From Chromobacterium piscinae (GTDB taxonomy: Bacteria > Pseudomonadota > Gammaproteobacteria > Burkholderiales > Chromobacteriaceae): 54,376 bases of DNA. Numbering within the stretch: the stretch's first letter is position 1; each line of letters opens with the position of its first letter. Below the pieces are notes generated by a model. It worked only from the letters and a program-made list of their open reading frames with translations. It had not been told where the DNA came from and made no database searches. Shown here piece by piece: positions 15,735 through 27,230 of the stretch. The position numbers were made by a program, and so were the translations under genes. The stretch is taken from positions 1-54,376 of the forward strand of contig NZ_JAJOHV010000028.1 of the NCBI RefSeq assembly GCF_021129175.1. Direction: 5' to 3'.

Positions 15735-16947
15735 GTCGCTCACAAGGCAGCAGTTGTTCTTCTTTCAGGCACACCGCGTCCGCGTGGCGCTTGAGGAAGC
15801 CCTCCAATTGCTGGCGGTTTTCTTCGGGAAAAATCGAGCAGGTAGCGTATAGCATTTTTCCCCCGCTGGCGAGCAGCGGCCACAGCGCGTCGGCCATCGC
15901 CGCCTGCTGCTCTCCCAGCGCGGCGAAATCCCCGGGCCGGCGCAGCCACTTGATGTCCGGATGGCGTCTCACCACGCCGGAAGCCGAGCACGGCACGTCG
16001 GCCAGGATGCGGTCGAACGGACGGCCGCCCCACCAGTCGTCCGGCCGCGACGCGTCGGCCTCGATCAGCTGGGCGGACAGGCCCAGCCGCCGCAGATTGT
16101 CGCCGACGCGGGCCAGGCGCGTGGCGTCGATGTCCAGCGCGGTCACCTCCACGTCGGCGCGCTCCAGCATGTGGCCGGTCTTGCCGCCCGGCGCGGCGCA
16201 AGCGTCCAGCACCCGCAGGCCCGGCTGCAGGTCCAGCCAGTGCGCGGCGCGCTGCGCGCCCTCGTCCTGCACCGAGGCCAAGCCGTCGGCGAAGCCGGGC
16301 AGATCGCGCACCGCCACCGGCCGCGCCAGTTGCACCGCGTCGTCGCCCAGCGCCTTGGCCGCCAGGCCAGCCTCCTCCAGCCGGCCCAGATAATCCTCCA
16401 CCGAAATGCGGCGGCGGTTGACGCGCAGCGTCAGCGGCGGGTGGACATTGCTGGCGTCCAGGATGCCGCGCCATTCCGCCGGATAAGCCGCCTTCAGCCG
16501 CGCCACCCACCAGTCCGGATGGTTGGCCTGCGCCACCTCGTCGGCCGCGGCGTTGGCCAGCAGCTCGTCGCGGCGGCGCTGGAAGTTGCGCAGCACGCCG
16601 TTTACCAGCGCCTTGAACTTGCCGCGCGCCATCATGCCGGCCAGCGTCACCGCCTCGTGCACCACCGCGTACTGCGCGGCGCGGGTGTATTGCAGCTGGT
16701 ACAGCGCGATCAGCAGCAGGCGCTCCACCTGCGGCTCCGGCAGCGGATGCGGCACCAGCTGGCGCAGGCAGTGGCGCAGCACGCCCAGATGGCGCAGGCT
16801 GCCGTAGCTCAGGTCCTGCAGCGCGCCGCGCTCGGCGGGCGTCAGCTTGCCGGCCTGGCGATGGGCGTCGGCCAGCGCGTCGGTGAGGGTGGTGCCGGCC
16901 TCGATGCGGGCCAGGATCTCGGCGGCCAGTTGCTGGATTTGATGCAT
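15697..16947 (-). CDS. rsmB: 16S rRNA (cytosine-967-C5)-methyltransferase RsmB
   Basis: This 416-residue enzyme has an N-terminal NusB-like RNA-binding domain (about 1–135) and a C-terminal SAM-dependent methyltransferase domain. Key motifs are VLDACAAPGGKTGHMLE (SAM binding), LADVPCSASGVVRRHPDIKW (motif IV cysteine) and YATCSIFPEEN (motif VI catalytic cysteine). It methylates C967 of 16S rRNA. The start ATG at 16947 fits the family N-terminus. It heads the rsmB–DUF4390–ntrYX run, and in many bacteria rsmB follows fmt, which is nearby here. Confidence 0.95.
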   Translation of the reverse strand: MHQIQQLAAEILARIEAGTTLTDALADAHRQAGKLTPAERGALQDLSYGSLRHLGVLRHCLRQLVPHPLPEPQVERLLLIALYQLQYTRAAQYAVVHEAVTLAGMMARGKFKALVNGVLRNFQRRRDELLANAAADEVAQANHPDWWVARLKAAYPAEWRGILDASNVHPPLTLRVNRRRISVEDYLGRLEEAGLAAKALGDDAVQLARPVAVRDLPGFADGLASVQDEGAQRAAHWLDLQPGLRVLDACAAPGGKTGHMLERADVEVTALDIDATRLARVGDNLRRLGLSAQLIEADASRPDDWWGGRPFDRILADVPCSASGVVRRHPDIKWLRRPGDFAALGEQQAAMADALWPLLASGGKMLYATCSIFPEENRQQLEGFLKRHADAVCLKEEQLLPCERHDGFYYALLEKH

Positions 16948-16960
16948 GGTGTGTCTTTCG

Positions 16961-16990
16961 ATGAAACAAGGCCAGTCCTGGGGACTGGCC
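16961..16990 (-). terminator. Terminator after htpX
   Basis: A perfect 9-bp stem (GGCCAGTCC/GGACTGGCC, 3-base loop) at 16970–16990 is followed on the minus strand by TTGTTTC. It lies between htpX and rsmB, so rsmB probably has its own promoter or depends on read-through. Confidence 0.65.
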
Positions 16991-17013
16991 GCGGGTCGGT
17001 TCAGGTGCTTGCG

Positions 17014-17868
17014 TCAACAGGCGCCGCGCGCCAGCGCGTGCAGCCGTTCAATGCGGTCGGCGGTATGCGGGTGGGTGCGGAACAAATCGCCGACGCCGCC
17101 GCCGGACAGCGGATTGATGATCATCATCTGCGCGGTCTCCGGGTGCGCCTCTGCGGCCGGCATCGCAATGCCCTGGGCATAATATTCGATTTTCTGCAAA
17201 GCGGAAGCCAAAGCCAGCGGATCGCCGGAAATTTCAGCTCCGCCCCGGTCGGCTTCGAACTCGCGCGCGCGCGAGATCGCCATCTGGATCAGGCTGGCCG
17301 CCACCGGCGCGAGAAAAGCCACCGCCAGCCGCGGCAGCAGGCCGACCGGCTGGCCGTTCTCGTCGCGGCCGCCGAAGAACATGGCGAAGTTGGCCAGCGC
17401 GGAGATCGCGCCCGCCATCGTCGCGGAGAGGGTGGAGATCAGCGTGTCGCGGTGCTTGACGTGGGCCAGCTCATGGGCCATCACGCCGCGCAGTTCGCGG
17501 TAGTCGAGCATGCGCATGATGCCGCTGGTGGCGGCCACCGCGGCGTTCTCCGGATTGCGGCCGGTGGCGAAGGCGTTGGGCTGGTCCTCGTGGATCACGT
17601 AAACGCGCGGCATCGGCAGGCCGGCGCGCTGCGCCAGCTCCGCCACCATGCTATAGAATTCGGGCGCGCTGTTGGCGTCCACTTCCTGCGCGTTGTACAT
17701 CGACAGCACCATGCGGTCGGAATTCCACCAGGCGAACAGATTCATGCCGCCGCCGAACAACAGCGCCAGCAACATGCCGCCCTTGCCGCCCAACATGCCG
17801 CCGATCAGGACGAACAGGGCCATGATCGCGGCCATCAGCAGCGTGGTCTTCAGCCAGTTATCGTTCAT
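17014..17868 (-). CDS. htpX: Zinc metalloprotease HtpX
   Basis: This 284-residue integral membrane protease of family M48 has the zinc motif [11 protein letters not shown] (His132, Glu133, His136) and the third ligand in REFEADRGG. Hydrophobic segments lie at about 9–30 and 30–48 and around 150–195. HtpX degrades damaged membrane proteins alongside FtsH. The ATG at 17868 has GAGAGGAGAG right before it, better than the start five codons upstream. It stands between fmt and rsmB, which are often adjacent in relatives. Confidence 0.95.
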   Translation of the reverse strand: MNDNWLKTTLLMAAIMALFVLIGGMLGGKGGMLLALLFGGGMNLFAWWNSDRMVLSMYNAQEVDANSAPEFYSMVAELAQRAGLPMPRVYVIHEDQPNAFATGRNPENAAVAATSGIMRMLDYRELRGVMAHELAHVKHRDTLISTLSATMAGAISALANFAMFFGGRDENGQPVGLLPRLAVAFLAPVAASLIQMAISRAREFEADRGGAEISGDPLALASALQKIEYYAQGIAMPAAEAHPETAQMMIINPLSGGGVGDLFRTHPHTADRIERLHALARGAC

Positions 17869-17992
17869 GCTCTCCTCTCGCAACTGCGGGTTTGCCTATT
17901 TTTTAGAGACTGCGCGCGATCTTTTTTCCAGACTTGCGGCCAACGGAGAACCGCCGCCACGAGAAAAAGACCGTAAGTAGACTCTTAGTGCG

Positions 17993-18916
17993 TCAAACGC
18001 CCAGGCGGGTTCCCGCCGGCAGGCTCTTGCCGGCGACGAAATCGCGCGCGGCCAGCCGCTTGCCGCCGGCGGCCTGCAGCACGGTCAGCCGCACCAGGCC
18101 CTGTCCGGCCCCCACCAGCACGCCGTCGGCGTCGGCGGACACCACCGCGCCCGGCTCCGCGGAACCGGCCTCGGCGCTGGCCAGCCACAGCTTCAGCGGC
18201 TCGCCGCCAAACTGGGTGAAGGCCCCCGGCGCCGGGTTGTAGGCGCGGATCGCGCGGGCGACATCCTCTGCCGACAGCGTCCAGTCGACCTCGGCTTCGG
18301 CCTTGGACAGCTTTTGCGCGTAGGTGACGCCGTCTTCCGGCTGCTTTTGCGGCAGGATCGCGTCCAGGCGGCCCAGCGTCTCGACGATGGCCTGCGCGCC
18401 GCAGGCGGCCAGCTTGTCGTGCAGCGTGGCGGCGGTTTCGTCGGCGGCGATCGCCAGCGGGTGGATACTCAGCATGTCGCCGGTGTCGAGGCCGACGTCC
18501 ATCTGCATGATGGTGATGCCGGTTTCCGCGTCGCCGGCCAGGATGGCGCGCTGGATCGGCGCCGCGCCGCGCCAGCGCGGCAGCAAGGACGCGTGGATGT
18601 TCAAGCAGCCGCGCGCCGGAATCTCCAGCACGTCCTGCGGCAGAATCAGGCCGTAGGCGGCCACCACCATCACCTCGGCGCCGACGTCGCGCAGCATCTG
18701 CTGCGCTTCCAGGTTGCCGCGCAGCTTTTCCGGCTGCTCGACGCGCAGGCCATGCGCCAGCGCCACTTCCTTGACCGGGCTCGGCTTCAGCTTCATGCCG
18801 CGGCCTGCCGGCCGGTCGGGCTGAGTCAGCACCAGCGCGATCTCGTGGCCGGCGTCTATCAGCGCGCGCAGCGCGGCGGCGGCGAATTCCGGCGTACCGG
18901 CAAAAATCAGTTTCAT
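17993..18916 (-). CDS. fmt: Methionyl-tRNA formyltransferase
   Basis: This 307-residue enzyme transfers a formyl group from 10-formyl-THF to initiator Met-tRNA. The N-terminal hydrolase-like domain has FAGTPEFAAAALRALIDAGH, the catalytic stretch LNIHASLLPRWRGAAPIQ and the ITIMQMDVGLDTGDML motif; the C-terminal OB-type domain follows from about residue 210. Length is normal. It lies 73 bp downstream of def in the usual def–fmt order. Confidence 0.97.
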   Translation of the reverse strand: MKLIFAGTPEFAAAALRALIDAGHEIALVLTQPDRPAGRGMKLKPSPVKEVALAHGLRVEQPEKLRGNLEAQQMLRDVGAEVMVVAAYGLILPQDVLEIPARGCLNIHASLLPRWRGAAPIQRAILAGDAETGITIMQMDVGLDTGDMLSIHPLAIAADETAATLHDKLAACGAQAIVETLGRLDAILPQKQPEDGVTYAQKLSKAEAEVDWTLSAEDVARAIRAYNPAPGAFTQFGGEPLKLWLASAEAGSAEPGAVVSADADGVLVGAGQGLVRLTVLQAAGGKRLAARDFVAGKSLPAGTRLGV

Positions 18917-18989
18917 CTTGATCAGTTCCCCGACAACGACAGCGGCGCCGTCGCGCGGCGCCGCCTGCTCCTGGCCATCCGGCCGGAAA

Positions 18990-19493
18990 TTACATGTTCT
19001 GCTTTTCGCGCTTTTTCAACTTGGTCTTGATGCGGGTCTGCTTCATCTGCGACAGCCGCTCGACAAACACCACGCCGTTCAGGTGGTCGATCTCATGCTG
19101 GATGCAGATCGCCAGCAGGCCGTCGGCCTCCAGCTCGAACGGTTTGCCGTCGCGGTCCAGCGCCTTCACTTTGACGTGCTCGGCGCGGGTCACCTTGTCG
19201 TAGATGCCGGGCACCGACAGGCAGCCTTCCTCATAGACGGTCTCGCCGTCCTTGGCGACGATTTCCGGGTTGATGAACACCCGGCGCTCGTCGCGCTCCT
19301 CCGAGATGTCCATCACCACCAGGCGGCGATGGTAATCGACCTGCGTGGCCGCCAGGCCGATGCCCTTGGCCTCGTACATGGTCTCGAACATATCGTCTAT
19401 CTGCTGCTGCAACGCGGCGTCGAAAACCTCCACCGGCTTGGCCACCGTGTGCAGTCTTTCGTCCGGGTAATGCAAAATGTTCAACAGCGCCAT
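18990..19493 (-). CDS. def: Peptide deformylase
   Basis: This 167-residue metalloenzyme removes the formyl group from new proteins. All three motifs are present: [19 protein letters not shown] (metal Cys) and [12 protein letters not shown] (two metal His and the catalytic Glu). GGAGTGAG precedes the ATG. It is divergent from the LysM gene and co-oriented with fmt, which acts at the opposite end of the same cycle. Confidence 0.97.
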   Translation of the reverse strand: MALLNILHYPDERLHTVAKPVEVFDAALQQQIDDMFETMYEAKGIGLAATQVDYHRRLVVMDISEERDERRVFINPEIVAKDGETVYEEGCLSVPGIYDKVTRAEHVKVKALDRDGKPFELEADGLLAICIQHEIDHLNGVVFVERLSQMKQTRIKTKLKKREKQNM

Positions 19494-19513
19494 TGCTATC
19501 CACTCACTCCAAG

Positions 19514-19543
19514 TTGTCGTATTGCCGCGCCCGCGTCGATAAT
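19514..19543 (+). promoter_or_regulatory. Likely promoter of the LysM–dprA–smg run
   Basis: TTGTCG (19514–19519) and GATAAT (19538–19543) are 18 bp apart, in the divergent gap with def and about 75 bp before the LysM ATG. Confidence 0.5.
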
Positions 19544-19619
19544 AGAGCGGTTCGGCGCAGCTTCGTTCCTCTCCGGCGCCGCGCCTTGGCGCGCCGGCAT
19601 CAAAATTGGGATTCCTCGC

Positions 19620-20654
19620 ATGCGTAAACGCATTATATCGCTTGCCCTGCTGATGGGGCTGGCCTTTCCCGCCTTTTCAGACGATCTGACCGTCAAGCCC
19701 GACGCCCCCACGCGCTACACGGTCGCGCGCGGCGACACGCTGTGGAGCATCGCCGGCCATTACCTGCAAAGCCCTTGGCGCTGGCCGGAGCTGTGGCGGA
19801 TGAACCGCGACCAGGTCCGCAACCCGCACTGGATCTACCCGGGCAATGTGCTGGTGCTCGATTACGTCAACGGCCGGCCCAGGCTCAGCCTGGCTTCCGA
19901 CATCCAGCGCGAGGTCAAGCTGTCGCCCCAGGCCAGGCCCGAGGAGCAGGACCGCGCGATCGCCAGCATCCCCGCCGAGGCGATCGAGCCCTTCCTCGCG
20001 CGGCCGCTGGTCGTCGATCCCGCCCAGTTCGCCACCGGGCCGAGGCTGGTGGCCGGACCGGACGAGCGGCTCAGCATCACCCAGAGCGACCGCGTCTACG
20101 CCAGCGGCGTGACCGAGAACGGCACCTGGCAGGCTTACCGGCTGGGCAAGCAGCTGGTGGACCCCGACAGCAAGGAAGTGCTAGGGGTCGAAGCCGTATA
20201 TGGTGGCGATCTGGCGGTAGACAAGCTGCGTCCCGACATCCAGACGCTGACCGTCCGCAGCGTGGCCGGCGAAGTGCTGGTCGGCGACCACCTGGTGCGC
20301 GCGCCCAAGGCCGCCTTCGTCAACTATGTGCCGCGACGCCCGGAAGAAGACCTGCGCGGCAAGATCATCGCCGTCTATCAGGGCATAGACGGCGCCGCCC
20401 AGTACTCGACGGTGGCGATCAACCTCGGCGAGCGCAACCACATCGAGCCGGGCCTGGTGTTCGGCATCTACAAGAAGGGCAATTCCATCACCATCGCCGA
20501 CGCCGCCGGCAAGAAGCGCGAAACCCAGCTGCCGACCGAGCAGGCCGGCTCGCTGTTCGTCTACCGCGTGTTCGACAAGGTGTCCTACGCGCTGGTGCTG
20601 GACAGCAAGGGCGCCCTCTACGTCGGCGACAGCGTCGCCACGCCGGAAGACTGA
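19620..20654 (+). CDS. Secreted LysM-domain protein
   Basis: This 344-residue protein has a signal peptide (residues 1–20, [14 protein letters not shown]) and one LysM peptidoglycan-binding domain at about 32–81 ([31 protein letters not shown]). The remaining 260 residues are a conserved region seen in LysM proteins next to dprA in proteobacteria, with no recognised catalytic motif. It is likely periplasmic and bound to the cell wall. Its TGA overlaps the dprA ATG (TGATG), so the two are coupled, although a functional link is not obvious. Confidence 0.88.
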   Translation: MRKRIISLALLMGLAFPAFSDDLTVKPDAPTRYTVARGDTLWSIAGHYLQSPWRWPELWRMNRDQVRNPHWIYPGNVLVLDYVNGRPRLSLASDIQREVKLSPQARPEEQDRAIASIPAEAIEPFLARPLVVDPAQFATGPRLVAGPDERLSITQSDRVYASGVTENGTWQAYRLGKQLVDPDSKEVLGVEAVYGGDLAVDKLRPDIQTLTVRSVAGEVLVGDHLVRAPKAAFVNYVPRRPEEDLRGKIIAVYQGIDGAAQYSTVAINLGERNHIEPGLVFGIYKKGNSITIADAAGKKRETQLPTEQAGSLFVYRVFDKVSYALVLDSKGALYVGDSVATPED

Positions 20655-21733
20655 TGACGACTGAACTGCAAGGCTGGCTGACGCTGGCGCTGACCCCCGG
20701 CATCGGACCGGTCGGATTTCTCAAGCTGATCGACGCGTTCGGCTCGGCCGGACACGCCGCCGCCGCCCGCGCCGCCCAAACCGAAAAGCTGGTGGGCCGC
20801 GAAGCGGCGGAAGCGCTGCAAGCCGGCGCGGCCGCGGAAGACGTTCAGGCCGCGCTGGCCTGGGCCGCGGGCGACGGCTGCCATTTGATCACGCTGCAGG
20901 ACGACGACTACCCGCCGCAATTGGCGGAGGCCGCGTCGCCGCCGCCGCTGCTGTTCGGCCGCGGCCGGCGCGAACTGCTGGCGCGGCCGATGCTGGCCGT
21001 GGTCGGCAGCCGCGCCGCTACCCCGCAGGGCAAGCGCAACGCAGAAGACTTCTCGTCCGCGCTGGCCGCCCACGGCTACACCATCGTCAGCGGCCTGGCC
21101 AGCGGCATCGACGCCGCCGCCCACCACGGCGCGCTCGCGCATCCGGCGTCCACCATCGCGGTGATCGGCACCGGCATCGACCGCGTCTATCCGGCGTCCA
21201 ACCGCCAGCTGGCGCACCGCGTCGCGGCGGAGGGCCTGATCCTGTCTGAGTTCCCGCTGGGCATGGGGCCGCTGGCCGGCCACTTCCCGCGCCGCAACCG
21301 CATCATCGCCGGCCTCGCCCTCGGCTGCCTGGTGGTGGAGGCCGGCACCGCCTCCGGCTCGCTGATCAGCGCGCGGCTGGCGATGGAGAGCAACCGCGAC
21401 GTGATGGCGATACCGGGCAGCATCCACAATGCCCAGGCTCGCGGCTGCCACCGGCTGATCAAGGACGGCGCGCGGCTGGTGGAAACCGTGGACGACGTGC
21501 TGGACGAGATCGGCCGGCTGCCCGCCGCGCCGGCCGCCATCGCGCGGGACGCTGAGCCGGAAGCGCCGCCGCTGCTGCTCAGCATGGGTTGGGAGCCGGT
21601 GCTGGCGGATTCGCTGGCCGGGACGCTCGGGTTGACTCCCGGAGAGGTTTACGCGATGCTGCTCGAACTGGAACTGGCAGGCCGCGTGGCCAGCCTGCCG
21701 GGCGGCCGCTTCCAGCGGCTCGCACAACTCTGA
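20654..21733 (+). CDS. dprA: DNA-processing protein DprA
   Basis: This 359-residue protein protects incoming single-stranded DNA and loads RecA during natural transformation. An N-terminal helical domain is followed by the Rossmann-like DprA fold with LAVVGSRAATPQGKRNAEDF, SGLASGIDAAAHHGAL and FPRRNRIIAGLA, and a C-terminal winged-helix-like domain (SLAGTLGLTPGEVYAMLLEL). Length is normal. Start overlaps the LysM stop. Presence of an intact dprA suggests competence potential. Confidence 0.95.
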   Translation: MTTELQGWLTLALTPGIGPVGFLKLIDAFGSAGHAAAARAAQTEKLVGREAAEALQAGAAAEDVQAALAWAAGDGCHLITLQDDDYPPQLAEAASPPPLLFGRGRRELLARPMLAVVGSRAATPQGKRNAEDFSSALAAHGYTIVSGLASGIDAAAHHGALAHPASTIAVIGTGIDRVYPASNRQLAHRVAAEGLILSEFPLGMGPLAGHFPRRNRIIAGLALGCLVVEAGTASGSLISARLAMESNRDVMAIPGSIHNAQARGCHRLIKDGARLVETVDDVLDEIGRLPAAPAAIARDAEPEAPPLLLSMGWEPVLADSLAGTLGLTPGEVYAMLLELELAGRVASLPGGRFQRLAQL

Positions 21734-21762
21734 GCGCCCAGCGTTCTTCACGAAAAATACCG

Positions 21763-22221
21763 ATGTTTGACGTACTCACCTATTTATTCGAGCAATACAG
21801 CGACCCCGCCGCCTTCGGCGATCGCGGCGCCCTGACCCGCCAGCTGAACGCCGTCGGCTTCGACGACGACGACATCGGCGAAGCGCTGGACTGGCTGGAC
21901 AGCGTCAGCGAAACCAGCGTCGAGCCTTATCTGGGCGCCGACGAGGGCAGCGGCCTGCGCGTCTACGCCGACAGCGAACTGGAGCACCTGCCGCCCGACG
22001 TGCGCGGCTTGATCCAGTTTTTGGAAGACAACGGCGCGCTCAGTCCCGCCCAGCGCGAAATGGTGATCGACCGCCTGCTGGAGCTGGACCCCGAGGATCT
22101 GGACGTCGATACCGCCAAGCTGCTGGTGCTGATGGTGTTGTGGGCGCAACAGGCGGAACTGCCCATCCTGCTGGGCGAGGCGCTGCTGGAAGCGGTGCAT
22201 GGCGAACCAACCATGCAATAG
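21763..22221 (+). CDS. smg: Smg (DUF494) family protein
   Basis: This 152-residue acidic cytoplasmic protein matches Smg: MFDVLTYLFEQYSD, LTRQLNAVGFDDDDIGEALDWL and LPPDVRGLIQFLEDNG. Smg is regularly found after dprA and before topA in proteobacteria. Its role is not established. It starts 29 bp after dprA and is followed by a strong terminator. Confidence 0.92.
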   Translation: MFDVLTYLFEQYSDPAAFGDRGALTRQLNAVGFDDDDIGEALDWLDSVSETSVEPYLGADEGSGLRVYADSELEHLPPDVRGLIQFLEDNGALSPAQREMVIDRLLELDPEDLDVDTAKLLVLMVLWAQQAELPILLGEALLEAVHGEPTMQ

Positions 22222-22284
22222 CTTGTCAGCCTCGGTGTAGCGGGCTTAACATGCCGCCGACCGATCGTGACCCTATTTAGCATT

Positions 22285-22314
22285 CAAGAGCGCCCTTGCG
22301 CTCTTGTTTTGTTT
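22285..22314 (+). terminator. Terminator between smg and topA
   Basis: A 9-bp stem (CAAGAGCGC/GCGCTCTTG, loop CCTT) runs into GTTTTGTTT, a canonical intrinsic terminator closing the LysM–dprA–smg operon. Confidence 0.85.
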
Positions 22315-22377
22315 GACGGATATAACAAGATGTGTCGGCCGGGCGCGTCCGGCCTCGAATTTTGCTGAAAAGATAAT

Positions 22378-24681
<2,304 letters not shown>

Positions 24682-24706
24682 GTCTGGCTCTCCCGAACCG
24701 ATCAAC

Positions 24707-24744
24707 AAACAGCCCTGCCGGCGTTGCCGGCAGGGCTGTTTTTC
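24707..24744 (+). terminator. Terminator after topA
   Basis: A perfect 15-bp stem (AAACAGCCCTGCCGG, 5-base loop) ends in TTTTT. It would also work on the minus strand against the convergent orphan gene. Confidence 0.9.
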
Positions 24745-24796
24745 GTCTCCGGCGAGTCAATCCATCAGGCCAACTAAGCTGACTTAGCCAGCAAGC

Positions 24797-26092
24797 TCAC
24801 TCCCCAGCGCCCAACAGAGTGAAGTGCCCCAATGGCATATGCACGCTTTGCAATGCCGGCACCGCGTGGGCTGCGCCGAGCAAAGTCACGGCTTGCAGGT
24901 ATTGAGGGTGCGAATGAGGCACGCACCAAAGCAGGCTGATATCCACCGCGGCATCGCTCGGCAGCAGCTTGCCATCCGGTCCCTCCAGATGCAGCTTGAG
25001 ATGGCCAGCATAATGCGGCGGTGTAATCGTGGAAACATGCAGCTCCTGGAAATTGTTCACCACATTCACCAGACCGCTATCAAAGGCCGCCGCCGGATCT
25101 TCCGAATACATCCGCAACTTGGATCCAGGCGGCACGCGACGGCATTTCAAGACAAAACTGAACTGTTCAGGCGTTGCGTCCTGATTATGAAACACCAGAG
25201 ATTCATCTCCGCTCTTGAGCTGCGGGTCAACATTCCTCCAGGCCATTGCGCCGTTATACTGAATCCACTGAGCGGAATTCCAGTTCCCCGTCGTATAAGT
25301 CAGCGGATTATTTTTGCTGAAAAATGGATAAGACGCCGTAGAGACTATGCACACATGCTGAGGGGTTCTCAAATCAAGAATAAAGCCTTCCGACGCCCCT
25401 TTATCTCCCATATTCAAAAGAGCAAGTCCGCCACGTTCATTTAAAACCTCGCCCTGCCGCTTCCCGCCATTTACAGTACGACATTGCACCCAAGAGGAAG
25501 GCGGCTGATTGAATCCACCATCAACATAAAACATTTGCACGCTTATATTGCTTATCTTGCCATTGAATGCCCTATTTTGACAACGAGTATAAATATAATT
25601 CTTGCCGACTTTAGGCGTCTTATAAAACTCGGACTCCCATTGACTGATCAATTGCTCAGCCGTCAATGGAACATCTTGATTGCAAACAATGTCCAAGGAG
25701 TCAGTGTAAACCGCTTGAGGAACACTGCCTGCATCGTATTTGTTTTTTCGGCATAAAATGCCCCGCCACTGCTTCATGGCACTCCTGGCATAGGGCAAGG
25801 ATGTATCATAACGAATGCCCAACGCCTCGGTCAGGTGATGAGCCATCACTTCAGGATGCTGGCCATCATCTTGCCAATAGGAATCGATATAGACTCCAGC
25901 AAACACATTCGCCATATCCTGAACCGTAAGACTGGGCGATAATTGATCGTATATCTGCTCCATCGCCAAGACATCGCTGATTGGAATGGGAGGATTATCA
26001 TGCAGTCGGCACTTGATGACGGCCTGCCACAATTGATCCATATTTTGGATCTGATCCAAACCAATTGCTGATTCTTTCAAAAAATCATTCAT
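24797..26092 (-). CDS. Orphan protein of unknown function, 431 aa
   Basis: I do not recognise this protein. The ATG at 26092 has TTTGGAGTC nine bases before it; 38 codons of open frame upstream lack a better start. There is no signal peptide or membrane segment. Residues about 1–110 look helical (LDQIQNMDQLWQAVIKCRL), while the rest looks beta-rich, with many Gly/Asn/Trp/Tyr turns (MFYVDGGFNQPPSSWVQC, YTTGNWNSAQWIQYNGAMAW). Eight or more cysteines are scattered. The gene is clearly AT-richer than its surroundings except toward the C-terminus, and it borders a long low-GC gap, so lateral gain is likely. A toxin, effector or surface-binding role is only a guess. Confidence 0.75.
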   Translation of the reverse strand: MNDFLKESAIGLDQIQNMDQLWQAVIKCRLHDNPPIPISDVLAMEQIYDQLSPSLTVQDMANVFAGVYIDSYWQDDGQHPEVMAHHLTEALGIRYDTSLPYARSAMKQWRGILCRKNKYDAGSVPQAVYTDSLDIVCNQDVPLTAEQLISQWESEFYKTPKVGKNYIYTRCQNRAFNGKISNISVQMFYVDGGFNQPPSSWVQCRTVNGGKRQGEVLNERGGLALLNMGDKGASEGFILDLRTPQHVCIVSTASYPFFSKNNPLTYTTGNWNSAQWIQYNGAMAWRNVDPQLKSGDESLVFHNQDATPEQFSFVLKCRRVPPGSKLRMYSEDPAAAFDSGLVNVVNNFQELHVSTITPPHYAGHLKLHLEGPDGKLLPSDAAVDISLLWCVPHSHPQYLQAVTLLGAAHAVPALQSVHMPLGHFTLLGAGE

Positions 26093-26349
26093 GATATAGA
26101 CTCCAAAAATAATCAAAAACCAAGAATTAGGAGAAGTCGATTTCACGCGCAAATACCTTCTCCTATTTTGTGCGCCACCCCATATATTGGCTTTGGCCCA
26201 CTGCACTCACACTCCTACCATTCATACATTCAAATCGGCATGCCAAAGAGTGTATAAATAGCAGTTGAATGAGTTATCGGCACTCATCAGGAGAAGGTTG
26301 AGAGATTTTGAAATAAATTAGGCTGATAGAAAGATCAGTCAAAATAACT

Positions 26350-26523
26350 ATGGAAACTGCTCTTTATGACAGAATTTTACTGAGACTTTCCATGATATTG
26401 AGATTTATAAATAGTGAACCACAATATGGAGTACCACCTTTTGAAAAACCAGGATTCTACGGATTGACAATTGCTGGCGCGGAAGAAAGGCATGATTTTT
26501 ACGGGCTCAGACCGCCAGGATAA
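26350..26523 (+). CDS. Possible small protein or gene remnant, 57 aa
   Basis: An ATG frame in the low-GC gap encodes METALYDRILLRLSMILRF and ends with GLRPPG before TAA. Composition resembles real protein (INSEPQYGVPPFEKPGFYG) rather than random translation, but there is no good ribosome-binding site. It could be the remnant of a larger acquired gene. I do not recognise it. Confidence 0.3.
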   Translation: METALYDRILLRLSMILRFINSEPQYGVPPFEKPGFYGLTIAGAEERHDFYGLRPPG

Positions 26524-26555
26524 AATTCCAAATGAATGGCAATGAGCAATGGAAT

Positions 26556-26578
26556 TGCCAATTGTTATGAAATTGGCA
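26556..26578. repeat. Hairpin downstream of the small ORF
   Basis: TGCCAATT and AATTGGCA form an 8-bp stem with a 7-base loop, 33 bp after the TAA of the small ORF. There is no T-run, so it is at best a weak terminator. Confidence 0.35.
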
Positions 26579-26834
26579 GAAAGTGACCATGATGGCCCGG
26601 AAGAATCCGTTCGCTGCCGATTTTGTTGCGGATCGGCATCATCCAGGCAAACACGGCCGTTGCAGGCAGCAAGCCGGCAGCATGATTAAGTTATTGATTA
26701 TATGGAAAGCCACTCGCCCTCCAGCGCTATAATCGCCGTCTATGGCCCCCCCACCCTCAATCCAATTCGTCCCGGCGGATCGCCGCCGCGACACACCACC
26801 TGCGCAGGTCCTGGGAGCCGCCGAGTCCGCACCA

Positions 26835-27223
26835 ATGGATAGAAACCATGAAAGTCAGCAGCCACTTCCCGCTCACCGGCGCCGCATCCTCACCCTGCTT
26901 GGCTTCGCGGGCCACGCCTACCTGATCCTGCCCGTTGCCTTCCTGATCGCCTTCTTCGGCCTGTCCGCGGCCGACCGCGCGCAGATCGCCGACATGACGC
27001 CGCACGCCGCAGCGATGCTGCTGCCGGCCTCCGAGCACCCGTTGTTGCCGCTGGACGCCTTCCGCGGCCAGGATCTGATGTTCTACCAAGCCGCAGCCCG
27101 GTGTACCGCACCCTGGTCGCGCGCGACTCGTGCTGGCAGCTGCTGGGCAAACAAGGCAAGGTCGCGGAGGAACCGGGCTGCACCCGCGTCTATCCCGGCT
27201 ATCCAGACCACAGACAATGCTGA
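26835..27223 (+). pseudogene. Frameshifted small membrane protein gene
   Basis: From the ATG at 26835 the frame encodes a polar N-terminus and one membrane segment (FAGHAYLILPVAFLIAFFGL), reaching FRGQDLMFYQ near 27090. The frame then turns into low-complexity Arg/Ala/Ser sequence, while a sensible continuation (SPVYRTLVARDSCWQLLG ... VYPGYPDHRQC) appears in the -1 frame and stops at 27221–27223. One missing base around 27091–27097, possibly one A of a short A run, would restore a protein of about 129 residues. It is a true frameshift or a sequencing error. The family is unknown. Confidence 0.6.
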
Positions 27224-27230
27224 GGCCCGG

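Larger units (their letters stand above)
26093..26834. other. Low-GC gap of about 740 bp with one small ORF
   Basis: This stretch is much AT-richer than the rest of the window, up to about 26700. It should contain the promoter of the orphan gene on the minus strand, but no clear -35/-10 pair stands out. It holds the 57-codon ORF at 26350–26523 and an imperfect hairpin at about 26556–26578 (TGCCAATT/AATTGGCA). No insertion sequence, tRNA or integrase was seen. Confidence 0.6.

Noticed and set aside
15961-17976. Plus-strand open frame of 671 codons opposite rsmB and htpX
   Set aside because: It spans two real genes on the other strand; composition is typical of a shadow frame.
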